A stretch of 64,000 nucleotides of DNA from Maridesulfovibrio salexigens DSM 2638 (GTDB lineage Bacteria > Desulfobacterota > Desulfovibrionia > Desulfovibrionales > Desulfovibrionaceae). The notes under the pieces were generated by a model. It did no database searches, was not told the DNA's origin, and was given only the letters and a program-made list of their open reading frames with translations. This document shows positions 60,831 to 64,000 of the stretch, one piece after another (position 1 is the stretch's first letter; each line of letters opens with the position of its first letter). The stretch spans positions 1,059,501 through 1,123,500 of the forward strand of contig NC_012881.1 in assembly GCF_000023445.1 (NCBI RefSeq). Direction: 5' to 3'. The position numbers were made by a program, and so were the translations under genes.

Positions 60831-61118
60831 TCAGGAACTGAAAATTTCTGTTTCGCAATGAATCAATTCAGCCGGGGCCATGGCTTCGATCATTGCCAGA
60901 GCTTTGGACAAAGTTGATTCAACTTTGCGAGTTTCGTTGGCTACGGTCACTGCTGCGAGTATCAGCCTTTCATGTGAGTCCATTGCTTCAACTTCAGATA
61001 CCGAGAGGTTGAATTTGTTTCGAAGCTTCTGCTTCAGGCTGAGGGATACCTTTCGTTTTCCCTTGAGTGATCTGTTTCCGTGCAGTCTGAATTCCAGTGA
61101 CAGTACGCCGATAATCAT
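60831..61118 (-). CDS. ylxP: DUF503 protein YlxP
   Basis: A 95-residue member of the YlxP/DUF503 family found between infB and rbfA in many bacteria and thought to assist ribosome function. The family starts MIIGVLSLEFRLHGNRSLKGKRKVSLSLKQKLRNKFNLSVSEVEAMD, and the end is ALAMIEAMAPAELIHCETEIF. It lies 56 bases after infB and 44 before rbfA. Biochemical role remains unknown. Confidence 0.92.
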   Translation of the reverse strand: MIIGVLSLEFRLHGNRSLKGKRKVSLSLKQKLRNKFNLSVSEVEAMDSHERLILAAVTVANETRKVESTLSKALAMIEAMAPAELIHCETEIFSS

Positions 61119-61174
61119 ATCTTCAAATTTTAAAAACAGGGACGGACCTAAGTCCGCCCCTGATTATTTCATTC

Positions 61175-64000
61175 TTATTCGAGAGTTCTTGCTACTTCGA
61201 CAACCTGGAAGGCTTCAATTACATCGCCATCTTTAATGTCGTTGTATTTTTCAAGACCGACACCACACTCGTAGCCCTTGGCCACTTCCTTGGCGTCATC
61301 TTTGAAGCGCTTCAGGGAGGTCAGCGCACCGGTGTAGATAACTACGCCGTCACGCAGCAGACGAACCTGAGCATGTCTGGTCAGCTTGCCATCGACCACG
61401 TAACAACCGGCGATAACACCGACTTTGGGTACGGAGAAGGTCTGTTTGACTTCTGCCTGACCGAGGTACTCTTCCTTGATGTCCGGAGAGAGCATGCCGC
61501 CCATAGCGTCTTTGATTTCACCTACCAGCTTGTAGATGATGTCGTAGAAGCGGATTTCCACTTCTTCGCGCTCTGCGATTTCCTTGATCTTCACAGTCGG
61601 TCTTACGTTGAAGCCGATAATGATTGCCTGTGAAGCGGAAGCCAGCAGGATGTCGGATTCAGTGATCGCACCGGCACCGCCGTGGATAACTTCAACCTTG
61701 ATCTCATCAGTAGCCAGTTTGGCAAGAGCTTCGTTAATAGCTTCAAGTGAACCCTGTACGTCTGCCTTAAGGACAACGTTGAGGGTCTGTGCATCCTGAT
61801 CCGGCTTGGAGGCGAGGAAGGATTCAAGGGTAACCTTGGACTTACCTGCCAGCTCACGTTCGCGGTGCTTGAGTTTACGTTCCTGCGCAATGCGGCGGGC
61901 GACTTTGTCGTCAGCTACGCAGATAAACTCATCACCGGCTTCGGGGATGCCGTCAAAACCCTGAATCTCGACCGGGAAGGCCGGACCAGCAGTTTCAATT
62001 TTGCGACCGCGGTCATCAAACATTGCACGTACACGACCGTGATAGAGACCACATACAAAGGGATCACCCTGATTGATGGTACCTTCCTGAATGAGGACGG
62101 TTCCAACAGGACCACGACCCTTGTCGAGTTTTGCTTCAACGATGTTACCGCGAGCGCCCTTATCCGGGTTGGCTTTGAGTTCAAGAACTTCAGCCTGCAG
62201 CTGTACCATCTCAAGCAGGTTGTCGAGACCGGTTCTCTGTTTCGCTGAAACAGGAACGAACATGGTATCGCCGCCCCAGTCTTCAGGGACGAGGTCGAAT
62301 TCTGCAAGTTCACGCTGTACGCGTTCGGGGTTTGCACCTTCTTTATCCATCTTGTTGACTGCAACAACGATGGGTACGCCTGCTGCCTTGGAGTGAGAGA
62401 TAGCTTCACGGGTCTGATCCATGACGCCGTCATCAGCAGCTACAACAAGGATAACAATATCGGTAACCTGTGCTCCACGCATACGCATGGTGGTAAACGC
62501 TTCGTGACCGGGAGTATCGAGGAAAACGATCTCACCGCGGTCGGTGGAAACGTGGTACGCACCGATGTGCTGTGTGATACCGCCTGCTTCGCCGTCGGTA
62601 ACCGCACTGTGGCGGATAGCATCCAGCAAGGATGTTTTACCGTGGTCAACGTGACCCATAATGGTAACGATGGGCGGACGGGGCTTGAGGTTCTCTTCCT
62701 TATCTGCCTCAGTTTTGGGCAGGAGCAGTTCCTCTTCGGAGTAGGATACGTTTTCAATTTCGTATTCAAACTCGGAAGCAAGCAGAGTCGCAGTATCAAG
62801 GTCAAGGGACTGGTTGATGGTCGCCATCACACCGAGACCGAAGAGGGCCTTGATGAGTTCCTGTGCCTTGAGTCCCATCTGATGGGCCATGTCGGAAAGA
62901 CGGATAGCCTCGTTGAACTTGATTTTACGTTTTGCAGCCTTGAGAGGTTTCTGAACAACAGGAGTCTGTTCAACGCGGTTCTTGCCTTTCTTGCCTCTCT
63001 TCTTGCCGCGAAACTTGCTTTCGAGTTCTCTTTCCTGATCGTTCTTGCGATGATCTTTACCGAACTCAACTACGCGTCTATCTTTTTTGAATTTCTTCTT
63101 CTTGCTCTGATCATTGCCGGGAGCCGGAGCGCCTGGAACAGGTCTGCCTGCACCGCCACCGCCGCCGGGACGAGGACCTGCAGGTCTACCGCCACCGGGA
63201 CCACCGGGACCGCCGGGACGACCACCACCGGGTCTTCCGCCGCCGGGACGACCTCCGCCGGGACGACCACCGGGTCTGTCTCCTTCGGTAGGACGACGCC
63301 TTGCTCCACCCGGACCTTCTGCTGCACGCTGTGCTGCCTGAAGGTTGGGATCAGGTCTGGAAATAATTTTTACTTTAGGCGCTTCAACTTCTTTTTTCTT
63401 CTTGCGCTTTTTCTTCTTAGGCTCGGCTTCTTTAGCTTTTTCGCTTTTTTCTTCTACTTTTTCAGCAGCTTTTTCTTTCGCTTCAGCAGCAGGCTTTTCT
63501 TCAGCCTTGCTTTCTTCTGCTTTAGCGGGTTTTTCAGCCGGAGCTTCAGCAACGGGTTCTTTTTCTTCAACAACCTTGGCGGCGGGGGGAGTTTCCACTT
63601 CGGGTGTTTTAGGTTCTTCTACTGCGGGGGCTTCTTCTTTTTTCTCAATGTCTTCAGGCTTGATAACTTTTACCATGGGCTTTTCGCTTTTAGCGGGAGC
63701 CTTTTTGGCAGGCTTTTTCTTTTCAGGAGCCTTTTCTTTTGCAGCTTCCTGTTTTTTCTCAGCAGGAGCTTCTTTCTTTTCTTCTTTTGCAGGAGCCTCT
63801 TTTGCAGTCTCCGCTTCTTCGGCTTTTGCTTTGCCGCGTCCGCCTTTACGACGGCGTACGATTACACCGGGCTGTACCTCGCGCTGTTCAACTTTGCCGG
63901 ATTTACCGGAGAGTTCCTGACGGATGGTCTCAGCCTGTTCCGCATCAATGGTGGCTACAGTGCTTTTGGCCTGTACACCGATTTCGCGGAGTTTTTGAAG
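61175..64000 (-). CDS. infB: Translation initiation factor IF-2 (5' end beyond the window)
   Basis: IF-2 brings initiator tRNA to the ribosome and hydrolyses GTP. 941 residues are visible; the frame is open to the right edge, where [15 protein letters not shown] is the known IF2_N start, so only about 20 residues are missing. An ATG at 63676 is internal. A long linker rich in K, A, P and E follows, then a Gly/Arg/Pro tract (about residues 225-300) of GGRPGG-type repeats. G-domain motifs: [24 protein letters not shown] and NKMDKEGA. The C-terminus holds domains II-IV. It heads ylxP-rbfA-nrnA-truB. Confidence 0.97.
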   Translation of the reverse strand, partial: LQKLREIGVQAKSTVATIDAEQAETIRQELSGKSGKVEQREVQPGVIVRRRKGGRGKAKAEEAETAKEAPAKEEKKEAPAEKKQEAAKEKAPEKKKPAKKAPAKSEKPMVKVIKPEDIEKKEEAPAVEEPKTPEVETPPAAKVVEEKEPVAEAPAEKPAKAEESKAEEKPAAEAKEKAAEKVEEKSEKAKEAEPKKKKRKKKKEVEAPKVKIISRPDPNLQAAQRAAEGPGGARRRPTEGDRPGGRPGGGRPGGGRPGGGRPGGPGGPGGGRPAGPRPGGGGGAGRPVPGAPAPGNDQSKKKKFKKDRRVVEFGKDHRKNDQERELESKFRGKKRGKKGKNRVEQTPVVQKPLKAAKRKIKFNEAIRLSDMAHQMGLKAQELIKALFGLGVMATINQSLDLDTATLLASEFEYEIENVSYSEEELLLPKTEADKEENLKPRPPIVTIMGHVDHGKTSLLDAIRHSAVTDGEAGGITQHIGAYHVSTDRGEIVFLDTPGHEAFTTMRMRGAQVTDIVILVVAADDGVMDQTREAISHSKAAGVPIVVAVNKMDKEGANPERVQRELAEFDLVPEDWGGDTMFVPVSAKQRTGLDNLLEMVQLQAEVLELKANPDKGARGNIVEAKLDKGRGPVGTVLIQEGTINQGDPFVCGLYHGRVRAMFDDRGRKIETAGPAFPVEIQGFDGIPEAGDEFICVADDKVARRIAQERKLKHRERELAGKSKVTLESFLASKPDQDAQTLNVVLKADVQGSLEAINEALAKLATDEIKVEVIHGGAGAITESDILLASASQAIIIGFNVRPTVKIKEIAEREEVEIRFYDIIYKLVGEIKDAMGGMLSPDIKEEYLGQAEVKQTFSVPKVGVIAGCYVVDGKLTRHAQVRLLRDGVVIYTGALTSLKRFKDDAKEVAKGYECGVGLEKYNDIKDGDVIEAFQVVEVARTLE

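Noticed and set aside
63150-63290. Tandem GC-rich repeats resembling a short CRISPR or minisatellite
   Set aside because: They encode the Gly/Arg/Pro linker of IF-2 in frame, with no spacer-repeat pattern.
63674-63676. ATG as start of infB
   Set aside because: The frame stays open for 108 more codons to the window edge and encodes the known IF2_N segment [10 protein letters not shown].
1-64000. tRNA genes, insertion sequences, phage or integrase genes, CRISPR arrays
   Set aside because: I read both strands for T-loop motifs, transposase or integrase motifs and repeat-spacer patterns and saw none that held up.

Overview
The window reads as the chromosome of a free-living, flagellated, Gram-negative sulfate reducer of the Desulfovibrionaceae, most likely a marine Maridesulfovibrio/Desulfovibrio relative. 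This rests on a full-length DsrC with both C-terminal cysteines, lipid A/Kdo/heptose genes, MlaA, the flgK-flgL-fliD order, and many small proteins I do not recognise. No tRNA, rRNA, CRISPR, insertion sequence or phage gene was seen. Almost everything is chromosomal housekeeping or envelope biology.

Layout. 1-5.8 kb: end of a flagellar late operon (probable flgN end, flgK, flgL, fliD) and an AraC regulator. 5.8-7.4 kb: csaA and a lipoprotein metallo-hydrolase. 7.5-13.8 kb: an efflux module (TetR, adaptor, RND pump) divergent from a Bcr/CflA exporter. 13.9-19.5 kb: small proteins, Ogt, a pseudo-receiver/TPR protein and a hybrid histidine kinase. 19.7-23.6 kb: a light-repair operon (DUF523/DUF1722, SDR, class II photolyase). 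23.7-36.4 kb: mixed small units, including an orphan sugar-type binding protein, a VanX-type dipeptidase, secreted MsrAB, GlxA regulator with cysteine hydrolase, MlaA with an alpha/beta hydrolase, and a MarR-controlled methyltransferase. 36.4-43.0 kb (minus strand): envelope-precursor block (HD protein, ddl, waaA, kdsB, carA, TPR protein, gmhB). 43.2-51.4 kb: dsrC, a GAF-GAF-PAS adenylate cyclase, lpxB, prepilin peptidase, a PaaK-type ligase. 51.4-55.6 kb: a five-gene metal ABC uptake operon behind a Fur-like box. 55.7-64.0 kb: the translation/RNA block infB-ylxP-rbfA-nrnA-truB-rpsO-pnp, with infB running off the right end.

Signals beyond the genes. (1) A dispersed stem-loop repeat of 65-90 bp occurs three times, each time at the 3' end of a gene and always in the same orientation relative to it. 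One copy supplies the last 20 codons of the AraC gene. (2) Near-identical palindromes lie in front of marR and of the methyltransferase gene, the first overlapping a promoter that predicts a leaderless marR mRNA. (3) Paired TetR operators flank a good promoter. (4) dsrC has a structured leader. (5) The metal operon carries a second binding protein that seems to have lost its metal ligands. No large, clearly undescribed system is evident; the repeat family, the MarR circuit, the MlaA/hydrolase pair and the two-binding-protein metal operon are the best leads.
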